Shown here in pieces: positions 42,489 to 50,313 of a stretch of DNA of 64,000 nucleotides. The notes under the pieces were generated by a model. The model was not told the origin of the DNA, made no database searches, and was given only the letters and a program-made list of their open reading frames with translations. The stretch is from the NCBI RefSeq assembly GCF_003008515.1, contig NZ_CP027668.1:3823001-3887000 (forward strand). The letters run 5' to 3'. Source of the DNA: Phreatobacter cathodiphilus. Its GTDB lineage: Bacteria > Pseudomonadota > Alphaproteobacteria > Rhizobiales > Phreatobacteraceae. How positions within the stretch are numbered: the stretch's first letter is position 1; every line of letters begins with the position of its first letter. The position numbers were made by a program, and so were the translations under genes.

Positions 42489-44480
42489 TCACCCGCAGCA
42501 GCAGGACCCCTCGCCCTCGCCCGTCCCGTCCTGCACGCTGGCGTGGTTCTTCTCCGGGGGCAGGTCCATCGCCGGGTTCTCGGCGAAGAAGCCGTTGGGC
42601 TTCAGCATGAAGCCGGCATATTCCATCGGCATGACCGGGAAATCCTCCGGCTTGCACACGTGGGTATGGCCGAAGGAGTGCCAGACCACGAGATCGGCAT
42701 TCTCGATGGAGCGGCCCTGCTTCACATAGGCCGGCAGGCCGTCGCCGCCGGCGTGCTGGTTGGGATAGTCGCCACTGGCATATTTCTCCGCCGGGTCGAA
42801 GGGCGTCACCCACACGTGCTTGGTGGCGAAGCCGCCGCGCTGGGCCACCGTGGAGCCCTCCTGCGCCAGCATCAGCGGGCTCGGCTGCACGACGAGCTTG
42901 TAGCCGGTCGGCTTGCCGACGCTGTTGGTCACGTTGGGATTGGTGATCTTCCAGTAGCGGCCGGTCTTGCCGTCCGCCTCGCGGGCGGCGTCCCGCTCGT
43001 TCGACAGGACCCGCGAGGTCGTGTCGAAGACGTTGCCATAGGGGTTGTCGGTGCCCCAGGGCCGCGGCACGAATTCGTGCTCGGTCACCGTATTGCCCTC
43101 GCCGTCGAGGGCCATGTGCATGCGCACGTTGAAGAAGTGCTGGTGGGTCGGGCCGCCGAGGCCCTCGTCCACCATGCCGCCCCAGGGATAGGTCTTCCCC
43201 GGCGCCACCGCCGCCGTCTGGATGATGCCGGTAAGCTTGGCCTCGAGCTGGATCGTGCCGTCCTGGTAGAGATACCAGTAGAAGCCGTAGTCGTAATTGC
43301 CGACGGTCGCGAAGAACGAGATGACGAGCCGGCGCGAGCGTCGCGCCTCGAAGACGCCGGTGCGCAGCTCGTAATGCTTCCACAGGAGGCCGTAATCCTC
43401 CTCGTGCATGCAGATGGCGTTGGGCATGACGATGGGGTTGCCGGCGTCGTCCGCCATGGGCACGTCGAAATAGCGGATCAGGCCGAGGCAGTCGCAGCCG
43501 AGCTCGAGGGCGTTGGCGAGCTTGCCGAGGCCGTATTCGCCGGCGTCGAAGGCGCTCTTCCAGAAATGGTTGGTGGTCGGGTCGGCATAGGGCACCACCA
43601 TCTCGGTGACGCTGGCGCGGTGCATGATGGGCCGCAGGCGGCCCCGGTCGGTGATGCCGAGCTGGTGGATCACCAGCCCCTCGCGCGGCGTGAAACCGAG
43701 GCGGAACGACCAGTTCTGCCAGGTCACCTTCCAGCCCTCCACGGTGAAGCTCGGCCCCTCCGGCTGCACGATGTTGAGGGGCTTCAGGTCGGTGCGGGGG
43801 CTGGGAAGCGAGCCGCGGTCGTAGTTACGCCGCTTCCGCGGGATCGGGACGATCTCCTCCTCGTCGACGAGATGGACCACTCGGTTCTCGACGAGATCGA
43901 CGAGGGCGACGACCCCCTCGATCGGCGAGGCATAGCCGTTGTCGTTGACGTGCTCGCGCCAATAGCTGACGGCACTGACGAGGCGGCGGCCGAGCTCGGC
44001 CTCGCGGCCGAAATAGCCGGCGGAGAAGGGGTCGACCTGGACGAGGGCGATCTCCGCGTCGGTCAGGCCGCGCCGCTTCATCGCGGCCCGCCAGCCGGGG
44101 TCCGCCTTGACGATGTCGCCGGCCTTGAAGAACTCCTCGATGATCACCGCCGGCTGGCCGTAGGGCGCGGCCTTCGTGTCCCGGGTGGCGAAGGCGACGA
44201 CCGAGGCCGCGCCGATGTCGACGAGCGCCTCGTGCACGGCGCCGGTGGCGTTGTCGATGGTGACGGCGAAGGCGCGGCGGCGGATCGGCCGGCCCGGCGA
44301 CCAGGCGGCGATCTCCGCCTTGGTCGGCTCGTCGAGCTGCAGGGCCGCGAAGCGCGTCGTCTCCGGCAGCCCTTTCCTCTCCATCAGGATGGCGCGGGCC
44401 GCGGCGATCTCCGCCGTCGACAGGGGATCGAGCGGATGGACCGGCGCGACCCCGGCCGCGGCTTTGCTTTCGGACGCCAT
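42489..44480 (-). CDS. Primary-amine oxidase (copper, topaquinone)
   Basis: A 663-residue copper amine oxidase that converts a primary amine such as phenethylamine, tyramine or histamine to the aldehyde, ammonia and hydrogen peroxide. The topaquinone precursor is Y396 in GNYDYG, and the copper ligands include HQH in THQHFFNVRMHM plus a later His in WHSFGHTH. There is no obvious signal peptide, so it may be cytoplasmic. The C-terminus ends in GSCCCG, an odd triple cysteine. The gene is divergent from a LuxR-type regulator at 44639, a likely controller. Confidence 0.92.
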   Translation of the reverse strand: MASESKAAAGVAPVHPLDPLSTAEIAAARAILMERKGLPETTRFAALQLDEPTKAEIAAWSPGRPIRRRAFAVTIDNATGAVHEALVDIGAASVVAFATRDTKAAPYGQPAVIIEEFFKAGDIVKADPGWRAAMKRRGLTDAEIALVQVDPFSAGYFGREAELGRRLVSAVSYWREHVNDNGYASPIEGVVALVDLVENRVVHLVDEEEIVPIPRKRRNYDRGSLPSPRTDLKPLNIVQPEGPSFTVEGWKVTWQNWSFRLGFTPREGLVIHQLGITDRGRLRPIMHRASVTEMVVPYADPTTNHFWKSAFDAGEYGLGKLANALELGCDCLGLIRYFDVPMADDAGNPIVMPNAICMHEEDYGLLWKHYELRTGVFEARRSRRLVISFFATVGNYDYGFYWYLYQDGTIQLEAKLTGIIQTAAVAPGKTYPWGGMVDEGLGGPTHQHFFNVRMHMALDGEGNTVTEHEFVPRPWGTDNPYGNVFDTTSRVLSNERDAAREADGKTGRYWKITNPNVTNSVGKPTGYKLVVQPSPLMLAQEGSTVAQRGGFATKHVWVTPFDPAEKYASGDYPNQHAGGDGLPAYVKQGRSIENADLVVWHSFGHTHVCKPEDFPVMPMEYAGFMLKPNGFFAENPAMDLPPEKNHASVQDGTGEGEGSCCCG

Positions 44481-44534
44481 GGTTTCACCCTCCGCTGGAC
44501 GCGGGATGGTCCTCCGGCAGCCGTTCCCCGGCAA

Positions 44535-44550
44535 TCGACCTTTCGGTTGA
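44535..44550. promoter_or_regulatory. Dyad in the amine oxidase / LuxR divergent promoter region
   Basis: TCGACC, four bases, then GGTTGA (one mismatch in six) sits midway in the 158-bp divergent region. It is a weak operator candidate for the adjacent LuxR-type protein. Confidence 0.3.
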
Positions 44551-44638
44551 CCGCCAGGGCGGGCGACCCTCACCATGCCGGTGGCGTGCTTCTTGCTCGC
44601 CTCGCACGCGTCACACCCCGTCCGGACGGTCTCTCCCG

Positions 44639-45286
44639 ATGTCCAGCACGCCCCACGCGGTCGCCGCCGCCATGCACTTCGCCAAGACGCTGCTCCACGC
44701 CGGCGGCTGCGCCTTCTACCGCGTCGACGCCGACTGCAACCTGCACGACTTCCACATGGACGAGGATCTCCGCGGCTTCCACCGCGACTATGTCCGGCGC
44801 CTGCACGCGGTGGACCCCTTCCACGCCCGCCGCCTGCGCGACAGCGACCTCACCGTGTCCTGCCTGTCGACGGACGTGGTGCGGCCGCGGGCGCGGGAGG
44901 GTGCCGCCTATGCCGCCGCCTGCGCCGCCCACGGCATCGGCGACATCGTCGAGCTGTTCTTCCGCCGCGAGGGGCGGATCGCCGCCGGCCTCTGCCTGAC
45001 CTGGCCGGCGGGCCGCTCGGCCCGCGCCGGCGACCTCGCCGCAGCACGGGCGGCGCACGGCTATATCGAGTTCAACCTGCCCGCCGCCCCGGCGCCGGAG
45101 GAGCACGGCCTCACCGCCCGCGAACAGGAGGTGGTCGGGCTCATCTGCGCCGGCCGCACCAACCGCGACATCGCCGACGCGCTCGCCATCAGTCTCGCCA
45201 CCGTCAAGACCCACGTCATCCACATCTTCGAGAAGCTCGGGGTGGAGAACCGCGCCTCCGTCGTCGCCCGCATGGCGCGCGGCTGA
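44639..45286 (+). CDS. LuxR-type regulator with degenerate autoinducer-like domain
   Basis: A 215-residue regulator. The C-terminal LuxR helix-turn-helix (LTAREQEVVGLICAGRTNRDIADALAIS, about 152-200) is intact. The N-terminal domain contains DYVRRLHAVDPFHARRL, which recalls the Y...DP core of autoinducer-binding domains, but the conserved Trp residues are replaced (Phe at the first site). It may be a LuxR solo sensing something other than an acyl-homoserine lactone. Divergence from the copper amine oxidase suggests it controls amine catabolism. Confidence 0.85.
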   Translation: MSSTPHAVAAAMHFAKTLLHAGGCAFYRVDADCNLHDFHMDEDLRGFHRDYVRRLHAVDPFHARRLRDSDLTVSCLSTDVVRPRAREGAAYAAACAAHGIGDIVELFFRREGRIAAGLCLTWPAGRSARAGDLAAARAAHGYIEFNLPAAPAPEEHGLTAREQEVVGLICAGRTNRDIADALAISLATVKTHVIHIFEKLGVENRASVVARMARG

Positions 45287-45434
45287 GGCGCCCGGGTCCC
45301 GGCCACCGGCGAAAGGCGAGCATTGCCCGATAGATGCTGCACTGCGCCGTCGATGTCGCAGAGCAGGCCGCACAATTGCCGCGAGGGCTAAATACTCAAG
45401 GTATTCCAATGATTTATATTGTTTCGTCCCGTCC

Positions 45435-45463
45435 TTGACACGTTTTCGTGGCATCACTATAGG
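45435..45463 (+). promoter_or_regulatory. Near-consensus sigma-70 promoter of the atp (F0) operon
   Basis: TTGACA, 17 bases, TATAGG, located 81 bp upstream of atpI in an AT-rich island (45391-45460). It is the strongest housekeeping-type promoter I see in the window and fits an operon that must be highly expressed. Confidence 0.75.
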
Positions 45464-45544
45464 TGTGCCCGGCTTTCGGGGGGTGGCAGTCCGGCGACCT
45501 ACCGTCGATGCGCCCTGACGACGAGCCGGCCGAGGAGGCTGGCC

Positions 45545-45898
45545 ATGGCGTCAGGTGACGACAACGACGGCAAGACGCCGGGAACGTCTCCTCCGGATTC
45601 CGACCTCGACGCGCGGCGGCGCGCCCTTGAATCCCGGCTCGAAGCCATCGAGCGCGAGCGGTCTGGGGGAGCAGCGCCGGACGGCCGGGCGGCCCAGGCG
45701 CCGTCCGGGCTGGTGAAGCTCTTCCGCTTCTCGGCCGATTTCGTCTCCGGCGTGCTGGCCGGGGCGCTGATCGGCTGGCTGCTGGACCGTTTCGCCGGAA
45801 CGCGGCCCTGGGGTCTCATCGTGTTTCTTCTGCTGGGCTTCGCGACGGGAATCTACAACCTCGTCAAGTCGGCGCAGCGGGCCAATCGGGAAGGCTGA
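45545..45898 (+). CDS. atpI: ATP synthase accessory subunit AtpI
   Basis: A 117-residue protein with an N-terminal charged coiled region and two membrane helices (SADFVSGVLAGALIGWLLDRF and WGLIVFLLLGFATGIYNLV). AtpI helps assemble the c-ring and possibly imports Mg2+. It starts the F0 operon 81 bp after a near-consensus promoter. The ATG at 45545 is preferred because the longer frame runs through the promoter. Confidence 0.9.
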   Translation: MASGDDNDGKTPGTSPPDSDLDARRRALESRLEAIERERSGGAAPDGRAAQAPSGLVKLFRFSADFVSGVLAGALIGWLLDRFAGTRPWGLIVFLLLGFATGIYNLVKSAQRANREG

Positions 45899-45946
45899 GA
45901 GGCCGTTCCGACCCTCGACTAGACCGCATGCGGGAGCAGACCGGCG

Positions 45947-46696
45947 ATGGCCGATCCGATCAAACAGTTCGAGCTCGTCCCCATCGTTCCGATCCGGGTT
46001 GGCACGGGTGATTTCTCCTTCACCAATTCCGCCCTGCACATGTTCATCATCGTCGGCCTGACGGCGGCCTTCCTGCTGCTGACGACCTCCGGCCGCCGCC
46101 TCGTGCCGACGCGCATGCAGTCCATGGCCGAGCTCGCCTACGAATTCGTCGCCGGAACGGTCCGACAAACGGCCGGCACCGAGGGGATGAAGTTCTTCCC
46201 CCTCGTCTTCTCGCTCTTCATGTTCGTGCTCTTTGCCAACCTCATCGGCATGGTGCCCGGCGCCTTCACGGTGACGAGCCACATCATCGTCACCGCCGCC
46301 CTGGCGCTGCTGGTGATCTCCACCGTCATCATCTACGGCATCGTCAAGCACGGCACCCACTGGTTCGCCCTCTTCGCGCCCTCGGGCCTGCCGAAGGTGA
46401 TCCTGCCGCTGATCGTCGTGATCGAGGTGATCTCCTTCATCTCCCGCCCGATCTCGCTGTCCCTTCGTCTCTTCGGCAACATGACCGCCGGCCACATCGC
46501 GCTGAAGGTCTTCGCCGGCTTCGTCACCGCCATGGCGGGTGCCGGCGCCCTCGGCATGCTCGGCGCCACCCTGCCCGTGCTGATGATCACCGCGCTCACC
46601 GCGCTCGAACTGCTCGTCGCTGTCCTGCAGGCCTATGTCTTCACCATCCTGACCTGCATCTACCTCAACGACGCCCTCCATCCTGGCCATCACTGA
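45947..46696 (+). CDS. atpB: ATP synthase F0 subunit a
   Basis: A 249-residue membrane subunit that forms the proton half-channels. The essential arginine is R174 in [12 protein letters not shown], and the later [19 protein letters not shown] helix carries the conserved Gln. Length and sequence match alphaproteobacterial subunit a. It is followed by subunit c after 58 bp. Confidence 0.96.
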   Translation: MADPIKQFELVPIVPIRVGTGDFSFTNSALHMFIIVGLTAAFLLLTTSGRRLVPTRMQSMAELAYEFVAGTVRQTAGTEGMKFFPLVFSLFMFVLFANLIGMVPGAFTVTSHIIVTAALALLVISTVIIYGIVKHGTHWFALFAPSGLPKVILPLIVVIEVISFISRPISLSLRLFGNMTAGHIALKVFAGFVTAMAGAGALGMLGATLPVLMITALTALELLVAVLQAYVFTILTCIYLNDALHPGHH

Positions 46697-46754
46697 TCGG
46701 TGACGGCGGGTTCCCCTTCCTCCCTTCGCTCCCAACACCTCACAGGAGTTCAAA

Positions 46755-46982
46755 ATGGATCCGGTTGCAGCCAAGTTCCTCGGCGCTGGTCTCGCCTGCC
46801 TCGGCATGGGCCTCGCGGCCATGGGCGTGGGCAACATCTTCGGCAACTTCGTTGCCGGCGCCCTGCGCAATCCGTCGGCTGCGGCCGGCCAGTTCACCAA
46901 CGCCATCGTCGGCGCGGCCCTCGCTGAAGGTCTCGGCATCTTCGCGCTCGTCGTCGCCCTCGTCCTGCTCTTCGTGGTCTGA
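46755..46982 (+). CDS. atpE: ATP synthase F0 subunit c
   Basis: A 75-residue hairpin of two membrane helices forming the rotating ring. The proton-binding carboxylate is E58 in [10 protein letters not shown], the polar loop has RNP, and a Gly-rich first helix packs the ring. No sodium-type ligand set (Q/E/S) is evident, so H+ is the likely ion. A GGAG ribosome-binding site lies close upstream. A strong hairpin follows in the gap to the b' gene. Confidence 0.96.
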   Translation: MDPVAAKFLGAGLACLGMGLAAMGVGNIFGNFVAGALRNPSAAAGQFTNAIVGAALAEGLGIFALVVALVLLFVV

Positions 46983-47006
46983 TCCGCGGCGGACGCATCG
47001 ATCGCG

Positions 47007-47029
47007 CCGGGACCCCCTGCGGGTCCCGG
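47007..47029 (+). other. Hairpin between atpE and atpF'
   Basis: CCGGGACCC and GGGTCCCGG pair perfectly around a 5-base loop, 24 bp after the atpE stop in a 140-bp gap. There is no U-tract. Its position suggests an mRNA-stabilising or processing site that lets subunit c, needed in many copies, be made in excess. Confidence 0.5.
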
Positions 47030-47122
47030 ACCGCGCTCGCTCCGGCGTTCCCGCCCGGCTCCGGCCGGCTCTCGTTTCCGCGTGACGGCCTTCCGGCCCG
47101 ATCGCGCCGATAGGGTCCCGCA

Positions 47123-47656
47123 ATGGCGACGAACACCACTACCGGGACCCAGGTCCCATCCAAGGGCGGTTTCCCGGCCTTCCGCGTGGAAACCTACGGG
47201 TCGCAGCTGCTCTGGCTCGCGGTCGCCTTCGGCCTGCTCTACGTCCTGATGTCGCGCTTCATCGCACCGCGCATCGGCGGCATCCTCGAGGACCGGGCCA
47301 GCCGCATCGCCGGGGATCTCGCGGCGGCGCAGGCCATGAAGGCCGAGGCCGACGCGGCCACCCTCGCCTATGAGAAGGCCCTCGCGGAAGCGCGTGCCAG
47401 CTCCCAGGCGATCGCCGCCGAGACCCGTGCCAAGATCACCGCCGAGGCCGATGCCGAGCGCAAGGCTCTCGAGGCCAAGCTCGCCGCCGACCTCTCCGCG
47501 GCGGAGGCGCAGATCAGCGCCGCCCGCACGGCGGCCATGGGCAACGTCCGCGCCATCGCGGTCGACACCGCCCAGGCCATCGTCGAGCGCTTGGCCGGCA
47601 CCGGTGCCGACACCGGCCGTCTCGAAGCGGCGGTCGACGCCGCCCTGAAGCGCTGA
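47123..47656 (+). CDS. ATP synthase F0 subunit b' (divergent b)
   Basis: A 177-residue stator subunit. A hydrophobic helix (LLWLAVAFGLLYVLMSRF, about 27-45) precedes a long Ala/Glu/Lys-rich coiled coil. Photosynthetic bacteria and alphaproteobacteria carry two b-type genes that pair as a b-b' heterodimer; this is the first (atpF', also called atpG or atpX). The next gene, after 10 bp, is the canonical b. Confidence 0.92.
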   Translation: MATNTTTGTQVPSKGGFPAFRVETYGSQLLWLAVAFGLLYVLMSRFIAPRIGGILEDRASRIAGDLAAAQAMKAEADAATLAYEKALAEARASSQAIAAETRAKITAEADAERKALEAKLAADLSAAEAQISAARTAAMGNVRAIAVDTAQAIVERLAGTGADTGRLEAAVDAALKR

Positions 47657-47666
47657 GGGGGACGAG

Positions 47667-48146
47667 ATGAGCGAATATCTGCCGATCTGGATCGGCCTCG
47701 TCATCTTCTTCGCCATCGCCTGGAAGATGGGCGCCCACACCAAGCTCGTGAACGCCCTCGACGCGCGCTCCAACCGCATCGCCGCCGAACTCGCCGAGGC
47801 CAAGCGGCTGCGCGAGGAGGCCGAGGCCATCGTCGCCGACTATCGTCGGCGTCAGCAGAGCGCCGAGCAGGAGGCCCGCGACATCGTCACGGCCGCCAAG
47901 GCCGACGCCGAGCGTCTCGCCGCCGAAGGCAAGGCCAAGATCGAGGAATTCGTCACCCGCCGCACCAAGATGGCGGAGACCAAGATCGCCCAGGCCGAGG
48001 CCCAGGCCATCGCCGACGTGCGCGCCGCCGCTGCCGACGTCGCCACCACCGCCGCCGGTTCGGTCCTCGCCGACATGGCCCGCGGGTCCGGCGGAGACAA
48101 GCTGATGACCTCCGGCATCGCCGAGATCAAGGCGAAGCTGAACTGA
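47667..48146 (+). CDS. atpF: ATP synthase F0 subunit b
   Basis: A 159-residue stator subunit with an N-terminal membrane helix (LPIWIGLVIFFAIAWKMG) and a coiled-coil tail (NRIAAELAEAKRLREEAEAI). Together with b' it links subunit a to F1. It ends the operon; a terminator follows 34 bp downstream. F1 genes are not in the window, which is normal for alphaproteobacteria, where F0 and F1 operons are separate. Confidence 0.94.
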   Translation: MSEYLPIWIGLVIFFAIAWKMGAHTKLVNALDARSNRIAAELAEAKRLREEAEAIVADYRRRQQSAEQEARDIVTAAKADAERLAAEGKAKIEEFVTRRTKMAETKIAQAEAQAIADVRAAAADVATTAAGSVLADMARGSGGDKLMTSGIAEIKAKLN

Positions 48147-48180
48147 AGATCCGGGCTTCCGCCCGCTCCAATCTCGAAAA

Positions 48181-48207
48181 CCGCCGGGTCGCTCCCGGCG
48201 GCTTTTT
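48181..48207 (+). terminator. Rho-independent terminator of the atp (F0) operon
   Basis: CCGCCGGG-TCGCT-CCCGGCGG stem followed by CTTTTTC, 34 bp after atpF. A 4-base A run precedes it. Confidence 0.88.
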
Positions 48208-48286
48208 CGTTGTCGACGCGGAGTCCGCCTTGGCTCTTCGTCGTCGGCTATGTTCCGACCCGACAAACAATGGCTCGGCAGAACCG

Positions 48287-48462
48287 AAGTGCGTCCTTCG
48301 AGGCTCGCCCGTTGGGCTCGCACCTCAGGATGAGGAGGTCGGTGTCCTGCATGGCGGCCAGCAGTCACGGACAACCGAACCTCATGCGAACCCTGATGGA
48401 GATCACCCGACCTCCTCATCCTGAGGTGCGAGCCCGCAGGGCGAGCCTCGAAGGACGCACTT
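48287..48462. repeat. Nested inverted repeat, family A (copy 2)
   Basis: Within the 455-bp gap between atpF and the DsbA-like gene (no coding sequence seen). The outer arms AAGTGCGTCCTTCGAGGCTC and complement (48287-48309 and 48440-48462, 23 bp perfect) enclose inner arms of 29 bp at 48314-48342 and 48407-48435. The two long arms could fold into a large cruciform or RNA hairpin. The same outer and inner words form copy 1 at 12719-12901, with an unrelated centre. Confidence 0.88.
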
Positions 48463-48545
48463 GAGGGCGAGCAAGGCCCTGCGCCGGGGCGATCTGGTCC
48501 CTCTGAACAGGTGCGCCCACCCGCCGCGACCTGCCTCATCCCACG

Positions 48546-48572
48546 AAAAAGCCGCCGGGCGGACCCGGCGGC
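48546..48572 (-). terminator. Rho-independent terminator of the DsbA-like gene
   Basis: On the minus strand GCCGCCGGG-TCCG-CCCGGCGGC is followed by five T residues, 29 bp after the stop of the gene at 48602. A near copy of the atp terminator in the opposite direction. Confidence 0.82.
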
Positions 48573-48601
48573 TTTCCCAAGCCGAAAAGGCGAGCGGCCG
48601 A

Positions 48602-49285
48602 TCAGGCCGGCAGCAGCGGGTCGATGATCTTCTCGAACTCGGCCGCCGGCTGGGCGCCAAGCACCCGCTTGCCGTTGACGAAGAAGGTCGGGGTCGATTC
48701 CACGCCGAAGGCGGAGGCCGCCCGCTCGCGCGTGGCGTTGAGCGCGTCGAGGATCGCCTGGTTGTTGAGGCAGGCCTCGAACTGCGCCTGGGTCATGCCG
48801 GCCTGGCGGGTGATGGCGGTGACCGCCTCCAGCGGATTGCCGCCGAAGGCCCAGGTCCGCTGCTGCTGGAAGAACACGTCGATGAGCGCGAAATAGCGCG
48901 CCTGGTCGACGCCCTCTCCGGCCTTGCCGTCGGCGTTGAGGGCGCAGCGGGTGAGCATATAGACGGCGGCGTCGAGCTGGTTGAGCGCGAACTCGCGGAA
49001 GACGAGACGCACCTTGCCGGTCTCGATGTACTTCTTCTTCAGCTCGGGCAGCGTGCCCGTGTGGAAGCTGGCGCAGTGGCCGCAGGTGAGGGAGGCGTAT
49101 TCGACGATGGTGACCGGCGCGTCGGCCTTGCCGAGCCAGACGTCGCCGAGTGGGCCCGGCTGCATGAGCTGGGCGACGTCGACCGTCTCGGTCTGGGTGC
49201 GGCGCTGGGCCAGCGCCGCGGGTGCGAAAGCGGCGACGAGGCCGAGAGCGGCCGAGCCTTCGATGAAATGTCTGCGCGACAGCAT
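48602..49285 (-). CDS. DsbA-like thioredoxin-fold oxidoreductase
   Basis: A 227-residue exported protein with an RRHFI Tat-like N-terminal signal and the redox motif CGHC at 68-71, inserted helical domain and cis-proline segment VESTPTFF. It introduces or isomerises disulfides in the periplasm. In Rhizobiales such a gene commonly precedes smc, but here smc lies 7 kb away behind the BrnTA and ATP synthase genes. A terminator follows. Confidence 0.92.
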   Translation of the reverse strand: MLSRRHFIEGSAALGLVAAFAPAALAQRRTQTETVDVAQLMQPGPLGDVWLGKADAPVTIVEYASLTCGHCASFHTGTLPELKKKYIETGKVRLVFREFALNQLDAAVYMLTRCALNADGKAGEGVDQARYFALIDVFFQQQRTWAFGGNPLEAVTAITRQAGMTQAQFEACLNNQAILDALNATRERAASAFGVESTPTFFVNGKRVLGAQPAAEFEKIIDPLLPA

Positions 49286-49403
49286 GGCTGGTTCCTCAAG
49301 ATCGCCGCGGGGGCAAGGTCAAGGCCATAGCTGTGGCACCGGTCGGTGGCAACATCAGGGCTGCGGCGAGAGGGCGCCGCAGCGGTCACAGTTCTGCGAG
49401 AGG

Positions 49404-49991
49404 TCAGTTCCGGGCGATGATCTCGCGCTCGCGATAGACCGGCCGGCCGGCGACGCCGTCGCAGGCCTTGCGGCGCATCAGGGCGGAGGGCCGGCGGTCC
49501 TTCAGGGTGGAGCGACGGCGGCGGCGCGGGCCCGGCCGTCCCAACATGACGGCGCCCATGCGCGGGAAGGCCTCGCGCATCGCCCCGTCCGGGTCCTCGA
49601 TGAGGAGGGGCAGGCGCAGCGCCTCGCCCCAGAGCTGCCAGTCGGCGACCACGTCGTCGGCATCGGCCATGGAGACCAGCGGCACGCTGAGGGCGGGGTC
49701 GGCATGGACCAGCACCACCTCGACGCTGTCCGCCGCCTGCGAGGCGTCGTCGCTGACCCGGACGGCGATGCCGCGATAGGACGAGACGGGAAGCTGCAGC
49801 TTCATCCGGGCGCCACTGGCGGTGCGGCGGATCACCACCCGATCGGCATGGAGATCGATGGACCGCTGGCCGCCGTCCGCGCCCCTGTCGGGCGCGGCGT
49901 AGCGGGTGGGCAGCTGGGCGGGATCGAGGCGCAAAGAGGCCCCGATCCCGGCGGCGAGGACGCCGGGCTCTGTCTGACGCAACACTTGCAT
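49404..49991 (-). CDS. DUF6101-like conserved hypothetical protein
   Basis: A 195-residue cytoplasmic protein. An N-terminal part has the DLHADRVVIRRTASGARMKLQLP segment, and a strongly basic C-terminal part (GPRRRRRSTLKDRRPSALMRRK) ends with REREIIARN. I recognise this ending from DUF6101 proteins of Rhizobiales; that is from memory. The central segment has small beta-strand-like repeats and could be PilZ- or SH3-like. The basic tail suggests nucleic acid or acidic-partner binding. Function unknown. Confidence 0.7.
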   Translation of the reverse strand: MQVLRQTEPGVLAAGIGASLRLDPAQLPTRYAAPDRGADGGQRSIDLHADRVVIRRTASGARMKLQLPVSSYRGIAVRVSDDASQAADSVEVVLVHADPALSVPLVSMADADDVVADWQLWGEALRLPLLIEDPDGAMREAFPRMGAVMLGRPGPRRRRRSTLKDRRPSALMRRKACDGVAGRPVYREREIIARN

Positions 49992-50313
49992 GCTCCCTTG
50001 GGGTCTTCGGCCGGCTCGAACCGGCTCTCGCCCCGTCGTTGGGAAGACTGTCGCAGCATTTCTTGTCCGACCGCTTAAGGTGGACGGTTAAGCGGACCTC
50101 AATCGGATCGCGACAGTTGGAGACCTTCGCGCATGCTTGAGAAAGCCTTGGGCGATGTGCTTTCCCAATGCTTGGGAGGCGTGGTTGCGTGCTCCTTGCC
50201 GAACAGGATGAACGAAGCCTGATCGCCCCGTCCGGCGCACCGGCCCCGCCTTGAAACCGGCGCCTGCGATGCCTACACGAGGGGAACTCCCCCAATCGCG
50301 CCCAAGGCCCGTC
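49992..50313. other. Divergent intergenic region with structured leader
   Basis: A 322-bp gap between the DUF6101-like gene and pmbA, with no gene. It holds a CCGCTTAA-N9-TTAAGCGG dyad (50071-50095) and, about 150 bp before pmbA, TTGGG (50148-50152), CCCAA (50164-50168) and TTGGG (50172-50176), which allow two exclusive hairpins. Confidence 0.5.

Noticed and set aside
48287-48462. CRISPR-like array
   Set aside because: Only paired inverted arms are present, with no series of direct repeats and spacers and no cas genes in the window.
50071-50095. CtrA-type TTAA-N7-TTAA site
   Set aside because: The two TTAA words are nine bases apart, not seven, so it does not fit the CtrA consensus. It is kept only as an unexplained dyad.
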